Origin: Candolleomyces eurysporus
Taxonomy: Eukaryota; Basidiomycota; Agaricomycetes; Agaricales; Psathyrellaceae
NCBI GenBank assembly: GCA_027579435.1
Contig: JANBPK010000770.1
Location: 207,490 to 271,489, forward strand
Length of the DNA: 64,000 nucleotides
Direction of reading: 5' to 3'
The translations under genes were made by a program, and so were the position numbers. The notes below the pieces were generated by a model, which saw only the letters and a list, made by a program, of their open reading frames with translations, had not been told where the DNA came from and ran no database searches. Below, in pieces: positions 20,454 to 32,305 of this stretch; positions within the stretch are counted from its first letter, which is position 1; every line of letters starts with the position of its first letter.

Positions 20454-22902
20454 ATGGCTACCGCAAAGCGGTCCTCAACGGGCAATCATCCTTTGCTTCC
20501 TTCCTCTCGGCCCAGCTCCGCGTCGTTTGAACCAATTCCTCAGGTTCCAACCTACACCTTGATAACGTGGACATTTGGACGGGGCTCAGTGGTTTGTCTT
20601 TCTCTTTGTCTTTGGCGTCGAATGTCGCGCTCATGGATTGTGCCTATTAGATATGGCGAATTTGGCCCGCCGTGCTTTTACATACCCTGTTCGCTGCCGG
20701 TCAGTCTTTCTACTTGCGCTTCTTTGGCCATTCCTGACGATGGACCCCAGCCGTTGTCACACTCTCTGTCCAGGATATCGTGCACTTGGAGATTCCAAAC
20801 ATCATGTTGACAGTGCTTGGTTCGTTCAGACTATCTAGTGAAGAGACAGAGTTCTAAAGGGTCGGACAGGTGTTGTCATCGGTTTCGTTATTTCATACCG
20901 TGCTATGTCTGGGTTCGTCCTGTTTCTTCTTATCCGGCGCGTGAAAGCTCACTTCGTCTTTCAGATATGAACGGTACTGGCTGGGAAGAGGCTACTGGTC
21001 TGACATTGTCCGCAATTCGAGGACACTGAGCCGCTTGATTTGGTTCCACGTTCCCGCCCGTCTTTCCCCCAAGACACCAGAAGAGGTTCAGTCCGGTCAA
21101 CCCCAACGTTCAGCGCAGGAGGTGAACAAAGTCATGGCCGAGAAGAGGATGGCATTGGACCTTATTTACGGGTGCGTAGTGTCTCTACGCTTTCCCCCGG
21201 CGTGTTCTGACCGCCACTATGCAGCTTTGCTTTGGCAGTCAAGCACCACTTGCGAGGGGAAACAGGGATCTATTACGAGGACCTGTATCCCTTGGTTAGA
21301 CCCCTTCATGACGTGAGTTCCACTTTGGCCTTTGATGTTCTTGCTTCTGAGCAGATATCAGCACGAACACACTGCAGATGATGATCAGATCCATGCCTCC
21401 ACATCGGCCCTTCCCTCTCCCCGACGTGGCCATCGTATCACCACCAAAGTCAGCGCAGCTCAATCTGGCATCCCATCCGCCGTTTCGGAAGCCCCACCTT
21501 CACCTCAGATTTTCGCACCCCAGCCTTTCTTGCCTCAACAGTTCGTGCCCACACCGGCGGATGATAGAAACCCAATCATCCCACCGATCAACGCCTATGG
21601 AACTTTCGACGGTTCGACGGTTGTTTCGAGGAACCTTCGCAGGACGGGTTCCCCTGAATCCCATGTATCAAGCATCTCGAGCGTCAGCCGTCCTCTGTTG
21701 CCATCTTCTCAGCCACCGGCAGAAAGTGTGAGGAATAAGGTTTCCCGGGATTTGATACCTTTTGCTATGGTTTGGAATCACTTCAAGCATAAGCTTGGGT
21801 TCCATGGACAGGATGAGACCATTTGCGCTGAGAGTGAGGTACGGCGTTGGTCGTCTCTTAGTCTATTAGTTTCTGACCCTCGTTTTATCGTCCATAGGTC
21901 TCTCGAGATGATGATCCATATGCCGTCAAGAGGCGCTGGGCGGGGCCTGTTCAAGCTGGTCCATTGCACATGAAGCAGCATCCCAAGGTGGCCGGCCACG
22001 GAGAGAACCTGCCTGTGGAAATTCTGCGTTGCTTGAGCGAGTGGTTTAGCGTTTTGGAAGATCGCAATGTCGTCCCTGGTTCGCTTCTTCTACTTCCCTC
22101 ACCGTGTGCCAACGTTGACATGGTATGTCGTAACTGCAGGTACGAGCATGGGATCAATCATTGGCACACTCGCTGCCTTTGAGGATTCTTTAACTGGTAG
22201 GCTTGCCTGAAGTCTTCGACGCTGTCCTTGGTGCTGACGTGATATTCCTAGGTCTGGAACGTATCCTGACAACTCCCCTGCCTTTGTACGTACCGCTGGC
22301 TTCTTTTCTCTGATCGTGAGGTATATTGACGGGCTGTTTCAGTGTTTACTCCGTTCACATCAGGCAGTAAGTCGGCCTGTTCCTTTTGCACCTGGGTCTC
22401 TAAATTGACTGACTACTCCCTAGCACTGTTTGGGTGTACCTCTTCTTCCTACCGCTCCAACTGGTTAGCCAATTCGGGTATTACACCATTCCTGGCGTAG
22501 CCATTGCTGCATTCATTTATCTCGGGTTCGTCGCTGCTGGCGAAGAGATCGAACAGCCATTCGGTATGTCCTCTGCCCTTGACTTGTGGATCATCGTTTT
22601 CTGATTCGCTGTTCGTACCCAGGCTATGACGACGTAAGATTCCCGCTTCGCTCTTTTCTTTGGAGCCCTGTCATGCTGACCTGCGATCTTTCTAGAACGA
22701 TTTGGATCTCGACCTCTTCTGCAAGGCTATCATCGGCGTTGATATCAACCACTTGAAGTCTTCACCAGCGCTCAATGCCCATTTGGGACCCTTGCACGAA
22801 AATCCGACAGTAGTTCATCGTCGTTCGTTGACTCTCAACGAGATGTCGAATAGGCCGGATAACCATGGGCTTGACCAGAATGTAACGTTGGGTCCTGTCT
22901 AG
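20454..22902 (+). CDS. Bestrophin-family anion channel (UPF0187), 574 aa
   Basis: Integral membrane protein of the bestrophin/UPF0187 family, a predicted chloride or anion channel. Fourteen exons: 20454..20591, 20651..20699, 20751..20819, 20870..20912, 20965..21171, 21225..21312, 21362..21838, 21898..22078, 22140..22196, 22252..22285, 22343..22366, 22424..22563, 22623..22633 and 22696..22902 (1725 nt). Spliced landmarks: FGRGSVIWRIWPAVLLHTLF (TM1), VLGVVIGFVISYRAMSGYER, SRTLSRLIWFHVP, MAEKRMALDLIYGFALAVKHHLRGE, and near the end PLPFVYSVHIR, LVSQFGYYTIPGVAIAAFIYLG and the acidic EEIEQPFGYDDNDLDLD. Exon 7 adds a Pro/Ser-rich loop (residues about 199-357) absent from compact bacterial homologues. 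Exon 13 is 11 nt. Fungal members are poorly studied. Confidence 0.93.
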
Positions 22903-23256
22903 GATTAGTGCACATTTCCTAAACTCCTTGACTATCCCATCCGCTTTTCTATTTACATCATTGGATTCGAAGACATTGTTATCTATAACTTGCACAGCTT
23001 TCGTTTATAAATTATTAGAACGCTTTCGATGTAATTTATCTGTCGTTGGGAACGAAACAACCCTAGAGACTGAGGGGTCGGGTTTCGAGCCAGACGGAGT
23101 TGAGCTAAGCAATCGTATACGAGAATAACTGGGTAAGTGCGTACTAGTACATACTGCAGAAGAGGAGAATATGAGAAGTAACCCCGATACAACAAAATGA
23201 AAAAAGCAAGCAGGTTACAAAGATGAGGAGAGTGTATCTCTAGTAGAAAGGCACCG
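22903..23256. other. Short convergent intergenic region
   Basis: 3' ends of the bestrophin-like gene and the minus-strand gene meet here; no further gene seen. Confidence 0.5.
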
Positions 23257-24738
23257 CTAGAAGATAACGCAGTCGTCCGTTTGCGGCATACTTAGACGGG
23301 CTTCGAGACGCCCTCGAAGCTTTTCATCGGCTGCGATGTACGGATTACCTCTGCAAACAAATAGATGTCGTTAGCTCTTTCACCCTCGCCAAGAACACAG
23401 AAAGATGGTGGAGAGATGGACGACTTACGCGTATTGTAGAGTAGCCGCTGAAGGACTGTCCTCTAGGCATACCACAGCTTGGTACCCTCTACTGCCCGCC
23501 TCCAGTCGTTGTCGGCAGGGGATTCGAATGATGAGCGGTTGGCGCCCTTTCTCAGCCTTCGCTCCAGCCTGAGGATTGGGAATACCCAGAGTAGTTTGGA
23601 AGAACGATGACATTGACTGTGCAGTGGTCGGCGATGATGCCGGCGGACTCATGGGTGGTGGTGGTGGTAGTGGTGTTGCCGGCATCAAGGAAAGCGGCTC
23701 AGGAATGACAAGACGCGAATCAACCCAGGTAGGAGGACTATTATCTTGTAGAGCCAGGGTAACCGTCCAAGAGCCCTCTCTGGGTCCAAGGCCGCAGTTA
23801 TCTCCTCTAGAAATGGCGAATGTCAGCTTCCACATCCGACCTGAGCAAGAGGAGGTTTGTCTGTCAGCAAGAAGAGTTGAGCTCGAGAGGGGAGAAAGGG
23901 GGGCTTACAGCGAGCGATGAACTCCAGGACAATCTCTTGAGTGACCATCATCCTCTTCTGGAAGTGGGGTATCACGAAGTGGACCACAAAATCTCCTTCT
24001 TCAGCCGGCAATTCTTCAACTTCGATCTCGTCGTGGGGTAGAGTCACCCCAAGGAGCATCTGATCTGAACCAGAGACGGTGGCGAACTCCGGAGACATCC
24101 GCAGTCTCTGGAACAAGCGTTGGTCAGAGGTGATCAAGCAAGCGTGTCGTATATCCATGATGGTTTTCCGATTGAGAGGTGTTGCATGGGACAGAAGGGC
24201 AATCAACAAATCGGGTATCTGGCTATCCTCCTTCAGCTCCTCGTCCGGTCTCCGTTTGACAATAGCCCAATATAAGGGGGTGTGGTTCTCGATTGACTTT
24301 TCTTGCAGAATCGTGGAGAGTGAGAGGGAATGGGCCTCGCATGCTGCGGCGCAGCTTTGAAGGATCCCGGCTGGTGCTGAAGAATCCGAATGGTGCTCGC
24401 GAACGAGATCTCGAACGAGCCCAAGCACTGTGCATCGCACGTCCTTCTCTGTTCGAGTAGCAATGAAGTTGAACCAACCACCCTTCGTATTGCATGGTGT
24501 GCACACAGTTGAAGAGCTTCCGGCACTTCGACTACTAGATGCATAGGGACTGCGAGGATATACNGGGGGACGAGCCTGAGGGTGAGCGGAGGGACGGCTT
24601 TGCATCCCTGGCAGGAGGGGGCGCTGACGCAGTTGCTGTTGGCCGATAGTTTGGGGATGAAATCGTGTCATACGAAGGAGGTGAATCGAGCGGTGTTGGG
24701 TCGTCCGGAAGGGGTAGCTTGTGATTGTCAACAATCAT
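23257..24738 (-). CDS. Conserved hypothetical protein, 444 aa, three exons
   Basis: No named family recognised. Exons (complement) 23909..24738, 23429..23840 and 23257..23350. The N at 24564 must be dropped for the frame to run on (SGSSPVYPRSPYASS); the sum is then 1335 nt. The N-terminus, from MIVDNHKLPLPDD, is Pro/Ser-rich and disordered. The middle block (ENHTPLYWAIVKRR, then LLIALLSHATPL and DIRHACLITSDQRLFQRLR) looks like degenerate ankyrin-type helices. It is followed by a beta-rich region (DEIEVEELPAEEGDFVVHF, RMWKLTFAISRGDNCGLGP) with a Pro-rich loop, ending in DDCVIF. Likely intracellular; role unknown. Confidence 0.7.
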
Positions 24739-25564
24739 TTTTCCGGTTCCCCTCAATAATAGTCGTGGAAGGGAGGATGATAGTCAGGGATTGTGGAATA
24801 CGAAGAGTGAAGATAATATGGTGATGAGAAACTGCGGATGACCCCAGGCACAGCACTCGTCATTACGGCTCACTGCGGCTTCCTAATTCACCCTTTTCCG
24901 GTATCCAAAGAGAGTGAGAAACAAATTGGGAACAAGAATGGAGGCAGTGCCGCATCAGTTGATTGAAGATCGTCGGGATTTCCTTCCTTTGGAAAACGGC
25001 GGGAATGATGATGCCACGAGCGGTCGGTCAACGCCCGCGCCCTTTGCGACTTACTGGTGCCCGAAATGTAACTCTAGCTCTACAGCGCTCTGACCATGGG
25101 TTTTCATACCATGATGTATCAACTGCCCCGACTCGTCTATCGTATTGGGTGCTTCCCAAAGGCAGTGTGCTGTTGTTCAAATACATATTTTAGTTTACAC
25201 CAGTACTAAGCAGGAGGTCCATGGTTAGAGAATGAATACAGACGTCAGAGGGTTAAGGAAGGTAATCAACGAAAGACCGCCGAGGGTAGTCAGGAAAGCA
25301 GCACACTGCGGAAGCTGCGCAACTTGCGGGCGTCGCAGGGGCTGAGTTCCGATCATCAAAGCTACCACATGTTTTTATGTCAAGCTTGGAAAAAGTGGTA
25401 CGATAGATGTGGGTGGTGAGAGTCTGCTCTGGCAGCGGGGGTGTAGCTGGCCTTGAGAAAGTCGGCTTTTCTAGTGCTCCTGGGGGAATGAGAGATCTTG
25501 ACCTGGTCGGACTGGCGGCACGAAATCCTGGTAAGTCAGAAGTTGATGCCCATCGCAGTAGGGA
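24739..25564. other. Intergenic
   Basis: No gene seen; the short frames have no domain or paralogue. Confidence 0.45.
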
Positions 25565-27199
25565 TCAGATTACAATGGCGGTACTCCCCAAAGTCGACTT
25601 CAAATCAATCTCCCCTTGAATAACATCGGCGCTACCCCACACAACTGCGCCCTTCCGAACAAAAGGGTCTTCGTAGTTCTCCGAAAGCGTTCTGGACCTG
25701 TTTCGTCCTAATGGATCAATGTCGTAGTTCTCCCGATCGTCAACGACTTTTCGGAATGGGTACAGGGACCTCATTGTGAAAGAACCTTCGAATTGAGGCG
25801 GTACGAAAACTCGGGCGCGACGGAAGGTCGTCGCAGCATGCAAACTCAAAACATGTACAGGTGGGGCGTCGGCAAAGTCAATGTCGATCTTCCCCAGCGT
25901 CGTCTCTGCCTCTATCGAGTACCGAGAGTATTCTTTGACTGGTGTGGTGGTATGAAGGTCATAGGTTGCACGGATGCTTCTGATGAAGAAACGCGTCGAA
26001 CAATCGTACAAGCGGGAGGATTAAGAACTTACCCTCTCGATGTCCTCAAGGTCGAAGTCGTCCATAGTTTAGGTAATCGGCCGTCAGCAGGAGTAGGTTC
26101 TCTGCGATGAAGCTGCATCTCAACGTCGATGAAGGATTTCGAAGTCGTCAGCGAGACTCCGGAAGAGACGTTGTACGTTCCCTTAATGGGAGCGTTGCTC
26201 GTATGAAAAGTCGCATCATCAGCGGAGAGGAACTGAGTGAATATCTCGACATGTTAGTTGTGAAGCAAGGCAAAAATACGATGAAAAAGGGCGCACCTCG
26301 GCGCTGATAGGTCGCTTTCTCGTTGAGACTTTCATCTTGTCGAAGTGAACCCGTGAAAGGTTTCCGAAGGTGTGCTTGAAGTGTGGCATGTCAGTGTGGA
26401 AAGATGGGAGTTTCAAGCGATCCTGGTCCACAGGTATTTCGACCAGGACAGAGAAGCTACCAGTGCTAACTGGACGCCATGGAACAGACTTGAATTGCGA
26501 AACAAATCGAGGGTGCCAATGAGCTCGTGAATAAGATCGAACAGTGCGAAACTCACGAAAATTCCAACGCCAGTATCCTTAATCCACGCATGCTTCGACC
26601 GAATTTGGCAAACCCATACATAGTCGAAGAACTTAGGAAATTGGGTGCTGGCTCGAACAGTGACCCTGGCTTGACCGCCCCACGTAGCGTTCTCGGATTG
26701 CTTCACGGTGATTTCGCCAGTCGCCAGGCTACCCTGGGCTAAGAACAGCAGCGAATCCATGTTGACGAAGAACTCTTCCGTTGCTACGGGACCTGACTTC
26801 CAGTCAGCGCATCGGTCCACTGCTCTGCCTGCAGGACCGTGTATAACGCAATCATCCTGAGGAACGACACGAGTTTATGGTCACCATGGGATATACAAGT
26901 AATAGAGCAAGTTGACCTACCTGATACCGATGATACTCGTTAGATAGAATCGGAATCACTTTCGCAACCAGGGTGTAACCAATAATCAATGTACAAAGCA
27001 CAAAGAGCAATAGTCGTCGGCATCGACGCAGTATCCGGCGAAAATATCGACGAAAGCCACTGTATCGCTTTGATTTGTTCGTGGATGTCGAAACGGCGGG
27101 AGGTGTCGCAGGGGCTGGGCCGGATTCTTCTGTCAGTACCTGGTCATCGGACGGGAGAGGCTGGTTCTCCTCATCCTCCTTCTCGTATATTATAACCAT
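25565..27199 (-). CDS. Membrane-anchored beta-helix-like protein, family member A, 461 aa
   Basis: Lone minus-strand member of the family arrayed at 43-60 kb. Exons (complement): 26921..27199, 26557..26856, 26297..26488, 26033..26232 and 25565..25979 (1386 nt), with the same five-exon plan and phases as the array. Acidic N-terminus, Arg-rich stretch, then one membrane segment (LLLFVLCTLIIGYTLVAKVI, about residues 65-84) ending exon 1, which suggests a type II topology with the rest outside the cytosol. The ectodomain carries the family signatures DDCVIHG with RCADW, FLAQGSLATGEITV, VCQIRSK, SVPWRP, TSNAPIKGTYN, SIRATYDL, GKIDIDF and the C-terminal LKSTLGSTAIVI. The repeated TSNAPI/TS..IDV pattern resembles DUF4097/DUF7330 beta-helix repeats; unverified. 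Function unknown. Confidence 0.8.
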
Positions 27200-27536
27200 G
27201 ATTCATACGAATGGTGACTGGTCTCTGGTGAATGAGGATCGAGAGGGTGATGGTGCTGTGTAAAAGGGAGCAATAAAAAGGGAGCAATCAAACAGCGCCT
27301 GAATGCGCAGTTGATCATCAATCGTCTTGATGGGCTGGATCCATGGAGTATTGATAAATCCCCTTCCGTCCCCAGAGCGGGTGCTTTGGTGCTGTGGAGT
27401 CTTGAAAAAAGATGTTTTATAGACTCATGAGCTCGGAGTTCAGAGAGGCCAAAGTGAAAGGAAACGGACTGCTATTGACCGACTTGAATTACCGTTAGTA
27501 CAATACATTCCAACATATAAACGCGTTGTATACTTT
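27200..27536. other. Intergenic
   Basis: Start-proximal flank of member A and 3' flank of the DUF2828 gene; nothing else seen. Confidence 0.45.
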
Positions 27537-29771
27537 TTAATCGAGGACCTTCAGACCGTTGAAACTCTCCTTCAACAAAGCCTTCTTCATTACATTCACC
27601 GGGGTGAAATCGTCCTTCTTATCCTTCTTCACAGTTGTCACATCACCCTCTTTATCAACAGCCGCCCACTCCGTAGCCTCCGGATCGTCCTCCTCTTCCT
27701 CCCCCATAAACACCTTCATCAACGACGGCGAGAATCCGTTCATCATGGCCACTCCTCTCCTTTCCGCAGTCACCTCCACCGTCTTACCCGGCGTCGCGTT
27801 CAAGTCCCAGAACACGATCTGAGGGACCTCGTACCCAGCCTCCTTGTACCCCTTCTCGATGACGTCGTAGTTCGTTTCCCAATTCGACGCAACCTTCCCT
27901 TGATGATCGGCCTGGTCGAACTGCATGTCGGAGAAGATAAAGAGGCGCTTAATCATATCTTCCTGCTTGATATTGTTCTTCTTCGCCAACGGGAGCAACA
28001 GATCCATAAAGACGGCGTTGAGGTTTGTGTTCATCCCCCAATCGCTGCGCATCATGTACTGAATGTTCTCGTTGAGCGACTTGCCCTCGAGGTCCACCGT
28101 GAGGTACTGGGGTTTCTCCGAAAACGTGATGAAGCCGCCGCCGAAGGGAGGAGCGGCAAGTGAAGATAGGACGAGGGAGAGGGAAACAGCCACGAGGATA
28201 GGCTGGGGGTGTTTGACATCATGCGTGCCATAATGAAGGGAGCCCATGGACCCAGAGACGTCACAAATCGCGATCGAGTTCTCCACCTTTCCGGCCGCGC
28301 GCAGGTTGGCGATGAGAGCCTTCCACTGTGCTTCCGCGACCTTGAGCTGATTATCAGCGAGCTTGGCCTTGACCTTCTGCTGAACGGTGGTGGCATTTGT
28401 GTTCTTTGCATTGGAGCTCTCGAGGATTTGCGCGATAATCTCGTGAGGGAAGAGGGTGGCTCCGCTGATCTGTTTCTTCCCGCTCTCGACGTCGAGAAGG
28501 TACTTCTCGAAGCCCTCAGGATCGTGCTTGTAGAAATGCTCGTTGTTGTTCTTCATAGCAGTGGACGGTACTCGCGTGTACTTGATATCGGTCCACTTGT
28601 TCGCAGCCATCTTGGGCTCAGGGCATTCGATGACTTCCCGAAGCGGCTTGAGGATGGACCGACCGAAGATGTGTCGGAGGAGAATGGTCTTCTCTCGATT
28701 ATCCAACGATCCTTCGGGAAGGGAGAAGAGAGATGGTTTGGCGTGGTAGATATAGAGGGCGATCGCGGACGAAAGGTTCGTGACCTTGTCGTGAGAGCAA
28801 GCGGGAGTGGGAGCCCATTTTCCTACGAGCGACAGAGTCTTCAAAACGGCAAGCTTCTCGTCACCAGCAGGGACAGTCTTGAGCTGGCCCAGAATCGCAA
28901 CATCCTTCAGGAGTCGCTCACCGAAGAGCCGGGTGGCGGCGATGTAGAGAGCACGGTACTTGGGCTCACCGAGCTTGGAGACGAGGCGTTCGTGGGATGA
29001 GACAAACGCTTCAGCTCGCACCTTCTGAGCATCCTTCTTCCGCTGAGCATTCCGCTCGAGGTGTTCAGCCGGCGTTGAACGAGAACTTGAAGGGCGTGCC
29101 ACTCTTCCACCCCTCCTTCCCTTTGTGCCTCCGGAAGTGCGCTTCTGAGCGGGTTTAGTGAGAGCCGAGGAGGGATTTGTGTCAGGAGTGAGCGAGTTGG
29201 TAGTGGCAAGAGAAAGGATGTTGAGCAAGTCCTTCCAGTATCCATGAGAGACAGCGCTGTTGGTTTTGGGATTGACGACGACGGCATCGGCCAGGAGATG
29301 AATATTGGCGATGGCAGTCCTTGGATGGTTCTCGTACAACCAACCGAAAGCCTTGTAGAAGGCGTCCCTACTCCCCTTACCATCGGGAATACTCCTGGAG
29401 GCCCAGATGATTCGGAGGGTCAAGTTAGAATCCTCCGCCCAGGCTTCGCTCAGCAGCTTGTTCATGGAAGCGCCGTCGGTATTTTGGCTGATTCCATTGA
29501 AGGCGTCCAATGTCGGAGACGTGGTAGAGGCCAAAGCTGGGGCAGAGTTGTCCGTAAGTACTTGGTTTGTAGTGGCCTTGAGCGCCTCGATCATCGGATT
29601 TTTAGGAGTCTCAACGACGGTGGAGCTCTCCGAGGGGTCGACGACCATTTCGTACTCTGCATCGACAGCAGGCGGAAGGAGGACATCGAGAAACTTGTCG
29701 TTGAAGAGTTCTGCGATCTCGGGCAGAACCACGTTCTGTGAGGATTTAGCAGAGGCAGGGAGGGTAACCAT
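27537..29771 (-). CDS. DUF2828 / vWA-fold protein, 744 aa
   Basis: Single-exon member of the DUF2828 family, related to TROVE/Ro-like proteins with a von Willebrand A domain. The helical N-terminal half contains NLTLRIIWASRSIPDGKGSR and HGYWKDLLNIL. A basic linker (about residues 215-260) follows. The C-terminal vWA-like domain has a MIDAS-type DVSGS motif starting at Asp504 (AICDVSGSMGS), then FITFSEKPQ, DWGMNTNLNAVFMDLLL, RLFIFSDMQFD and VFWDLNATPG. The ATG at 29769-29771 (MVTLPASAK) is the first true ATG; the open frame upstream has only a TTG. RNA- or protein-binding is inferred from the fold. These proteins are widespread in fungi and plants with no settled role. Likely cytosolic. Confidence 0.9.
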   Translation of the reverse strand: MVTLPASAKSSQNVVLPEIAELFNDKFLDVLLPPAVDAEYEMVVDPSESSTVVETPKNPMIEALKATTNQVLTDNSAPALASTTSPTLDAFNGISQNTDGASMNKLLSEAWAEDSNLTLRIIWASRSIPDGKGSRDAFYKAFGWLYENHPRTAIANIHLLADAVVVNPKTNSAVSHGYWKDLLNILSLATTNSLTPDTNPSSALTKPAQKRTSGGTKGRRGGRVARPSSSRSTPAEHLERNAQRKKDAQKVRAEAFVSSHERLVSKLGEPKYRALYIAATRLFGERLLKDVAILGQLKTVPAGDEKLAVLKTLSLVGKWAPTPACSHDKVTNLSSAIALYIYHAKPSLFSLPEGSLDNREKTILLRHIFGRSILKPLREVIECPEPKMAANKWTDIKYTRVPSTAMKNNNEHFYKHDPEGFEKYLLDVESGKKQISGATLFPHEIIAQILESSNAKNTNATTVQQKVKAKLADNQLKVAEAQWKALIANLRAAGKVENSIAICDVSGSMGSLHYGTHDVKHPQPILVAVSLSLVLSSLAAPPFGGGFITFSEKPQYLTVDLEGKSLNENIQYMMRSDWGMNTNLNAVFMDLLLPLAKKNNIKQEDMIKRLFIFSDMQFDQADHQGKVASNWETNYDVIEKGYKEAGYEVPQIVFWDLNATPGKTVEVTAERRGVAMMNGFSPSLMKVFMGEEEEDDPEATEWAAVDKEGDVTTVKKDKKDDFTPVNVMKKALLKESFNGLKVLD

Positions 29772-29969
29772 GATGATCGTCTCGAGCAAGGGTTCTAAGG
29801 TGGAATGGTGAGGCTTTATCTATCGAATCTCGATGACATGTGACGACTCGGATAACACTCAGATGACCTGGTTGGACACTTGTTTTGATGCCGAGTCATA
29901 CCTCGTCAAGTGAAGGGACCGAAATACAGTCATTTGACGTATGTATACGTACTTCCAGAATCTAACTTC

Positions 29970-31644
29970 TCAATCGCAATCCGTCAAATAAGACCTATGT
30001 ACCTCCGGCCAGTCCTGAAGCTCAGAGTCTCGGCTCATCCACGCATAGGCATGCCTAGGATAATCCCCATTCTTCTTCACTATTCTCCGCTCGAAAAGTA
30101 GGCCATCGAGGGCATATTTCTGTATGCAACTGATGAACCCCCATTCTTCGCTCAGCGTTTCTGGAGAATCTCCATACATAATGACCTTTTCCAGGCGATT
30201 TGACCCTTTCAGTCTGGATTCTAGAAATCCGGTCAAGACATCTTCATCCAAGTGACCTGGGTCGGAAAGCCACATCTCCAGAATCAGCGTCCGAAGTTGC
30301 GGCAGGAGGTGGGTGGATGCATCCGGGCCTAGGGTCAGGCAACTAAGCAGATCGTCGTGGGTGGTGAACGCGTGGACGTCGAGGGTGGTGATTTGGGGAA
30401 CTGCTTCAAGCAGTTGACGCGTCGTAGCTTCAAGTAAGCAGCGGGTATTGAGCGATAGGTACTGGAGATTCCGAAAGCTCCGCAATTTGGAAAGGAATGT
30501 TTGGACTTGGAGTGGTGTCCATGGATCATATTCAAGATCAATCGCGCCGGCACACAGACGTAGTCGTTGGAGGTTGGGGAACTCGAAGGCCACCAAGGAA
30601 CTGGGGAACTCCATGTTTTCGTACTCGTCTACAACGCAGTCGATGGACAGCGTTTGAAGGGCTACCAGGGATATTTGTGGCAGTGATTGGGTACTGACTT
30701 TGGAAAGATCTTCCACAATTTTGATTGAAAGGTACTGGAGGTTTGCGGTGCTCGTGAAACAGTTCGTAAATAAAAAAGTGGGGTTGTCTTCAGTGTCTGT
30801 ACTGACGAAGTGTGTGAGCTGATTCCACGGAAAGGCCCAGAGCAGGGAAACATCGTCAAAGTTTGCGAAACATTTATTGACCGCAACCCTACGGAGGGCG
30901 GGGCAGTCCTCGAACGCGGTGACCGTTTGGATGAAGAAACTTTCCCCCTCTTGAAAGTACAACACAAGGCGTTCGAGGGAAGGAAAAGAGCCGGATGGAA
31001 TGGTGCGAATGTTGGCGATGGGTACTTGGCTGAGCACCAACGAGGTCAAAGAATGACTGCCTCCGCTTCGGTTGAGGAAAGCGGAAAATGAAAAACGATG
31101 GGATAATATCGAGGCATGCGTTAGCAGAACTTGGAGCTTGAGGGGACACAACCTCGCACGGAAGACTACCTCCGTTAAAATGTCTATCCCGGTCCCTGTA
31201 ACCATTGGCTTGTTGAGGGATAGTGTGAGCCATCGCCAAAGGAGGCTGTAGCTGGTGGATACACGCCTCCAGCGCCGACAGACGTGCGTAAGGAGTACGG
31301 GTGCTCGTAACGGAGAAATTGCAACTCGATAGCGCTCCAATTCCGGTGGGAGACAGTGCAGAAAGATCTCTCGAAGAACATCGTCGGGGATGCGCCGGAG
31401 TGGTGACAGCACGAGCGCGTGATGACGAAAAGATTCTTTCAACAATTCCTTTTCACGCTCAAGAGCGATTATTTGCTGCTGTAGGGACATGATGCGCTCG
31501 TCGAAAAGGGAGATTTTGGGAGAGAGTTCATCTTGGGCTTTTCGTGCAGCGTCCAGCTCTTCTTCTCGCGGTGGATCTTCAGAGGAGACTACATGGAATT
31601 AGCATCACAGCTGTTTATGGAATATATTTGAGCTTACAGGCCAT
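29970..31644 (-). CDS. F-box protein with N-terminal coiled coil, 541 aa
   Basis: Second F-box gene, likely an SCF ubiquitin-ligase receptor. Two exons (complement): a 7-nt first exon 31638..31644 (ATGGCCT, donor GTAAGC) and 29970..31588, summing to 1626 nt. Without the small exon the first in-frame ATG is 35 codons downstream, inside the coiled coil, so the spliced start MAFSSEDPPREEELDAARKA is preferred. Coiled coil at residues about 12-58; F-box at about 63-110 (LSPLRRIPDDVLREIFLHCLP, then LLTHVCRRWRRVS, LW). A Leu-rich repeat-like remainder follows, as in the gene at 18.1 kb, to which it is probably distantly paralogous. Confidence 0.83.
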
Positions 31645-32305
31645 ATGAGGAGCTCACAACCGACGTTCGAGTGGTGACGAGGTAGCCAATCCACGTTGAG
31701 GTTACGGTTCGAATACGGCGTAACGGGGCAAAATCTCAACCTGGCGAATACCACAACTCCCAGAAATTTGCCAGGAATCCTCCCCAGATCCTCCCGATCA
31801 GATGTGTAATGCGGAAATTAATTGCTTGAAAACCCATGAGACAAATTGGTCAGATTGTGGGAGAATGTGAGGCAAGCTTTGGATTTTGATCAAAATCTGC
31901 TGGTGTGATTGCGCTGTGAACGAACCCCCTTTACGTCCCTAGAATCTTCTGTAGATTCTGGTTTCCATTCCAAGTAGAGATCCAGCGAGCTCACACCTCG
32001 CCACATCCATTGACAACCCAGAGATTTCTATTAGGGCAGTGTCATATCGTATGCGCGTACGTACCGACATGATATTATCCACCACCGGACCTTCAAAATA
32101 CGCAGCAGGTCTCGATCAAGTCGAGCTCGCCAAGTTAACAGCACCGGACAGCTTTAAACTTCGTGCGGTTTTTAAGGTTAAACTTTTGGTTTAAAACCTC
32201 CCTGTTAGCCAAAATGGTCAAACTCGCCAAGAGCTATTTAACTGGAGAGAGAGACTCAAAGAGAAACGTTGCTATTGTTGTCTTCCCCCTTCCACTTTTC
32301 CAGCC
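31645..32305. other. Divergent intergenic region
   Basis: Shared upstream region of the second F-box gene (minus) and the DUF6593-like gene (plus); no gene seen. Confidence 0.5.
32235..32241 (+). promoter_or_regulatory. TATA-like box
   Basis: TATTTAA 65-71 bp before the ATG at 32306, followed by a pyrimidine-rich leader. Confidence 0.4.

Noticed and set aside
28209..29000. 263-codon plus-strand frame
   Set aside because: It is antisense to the well-supported DUF2828 coding exon and shows no domain.
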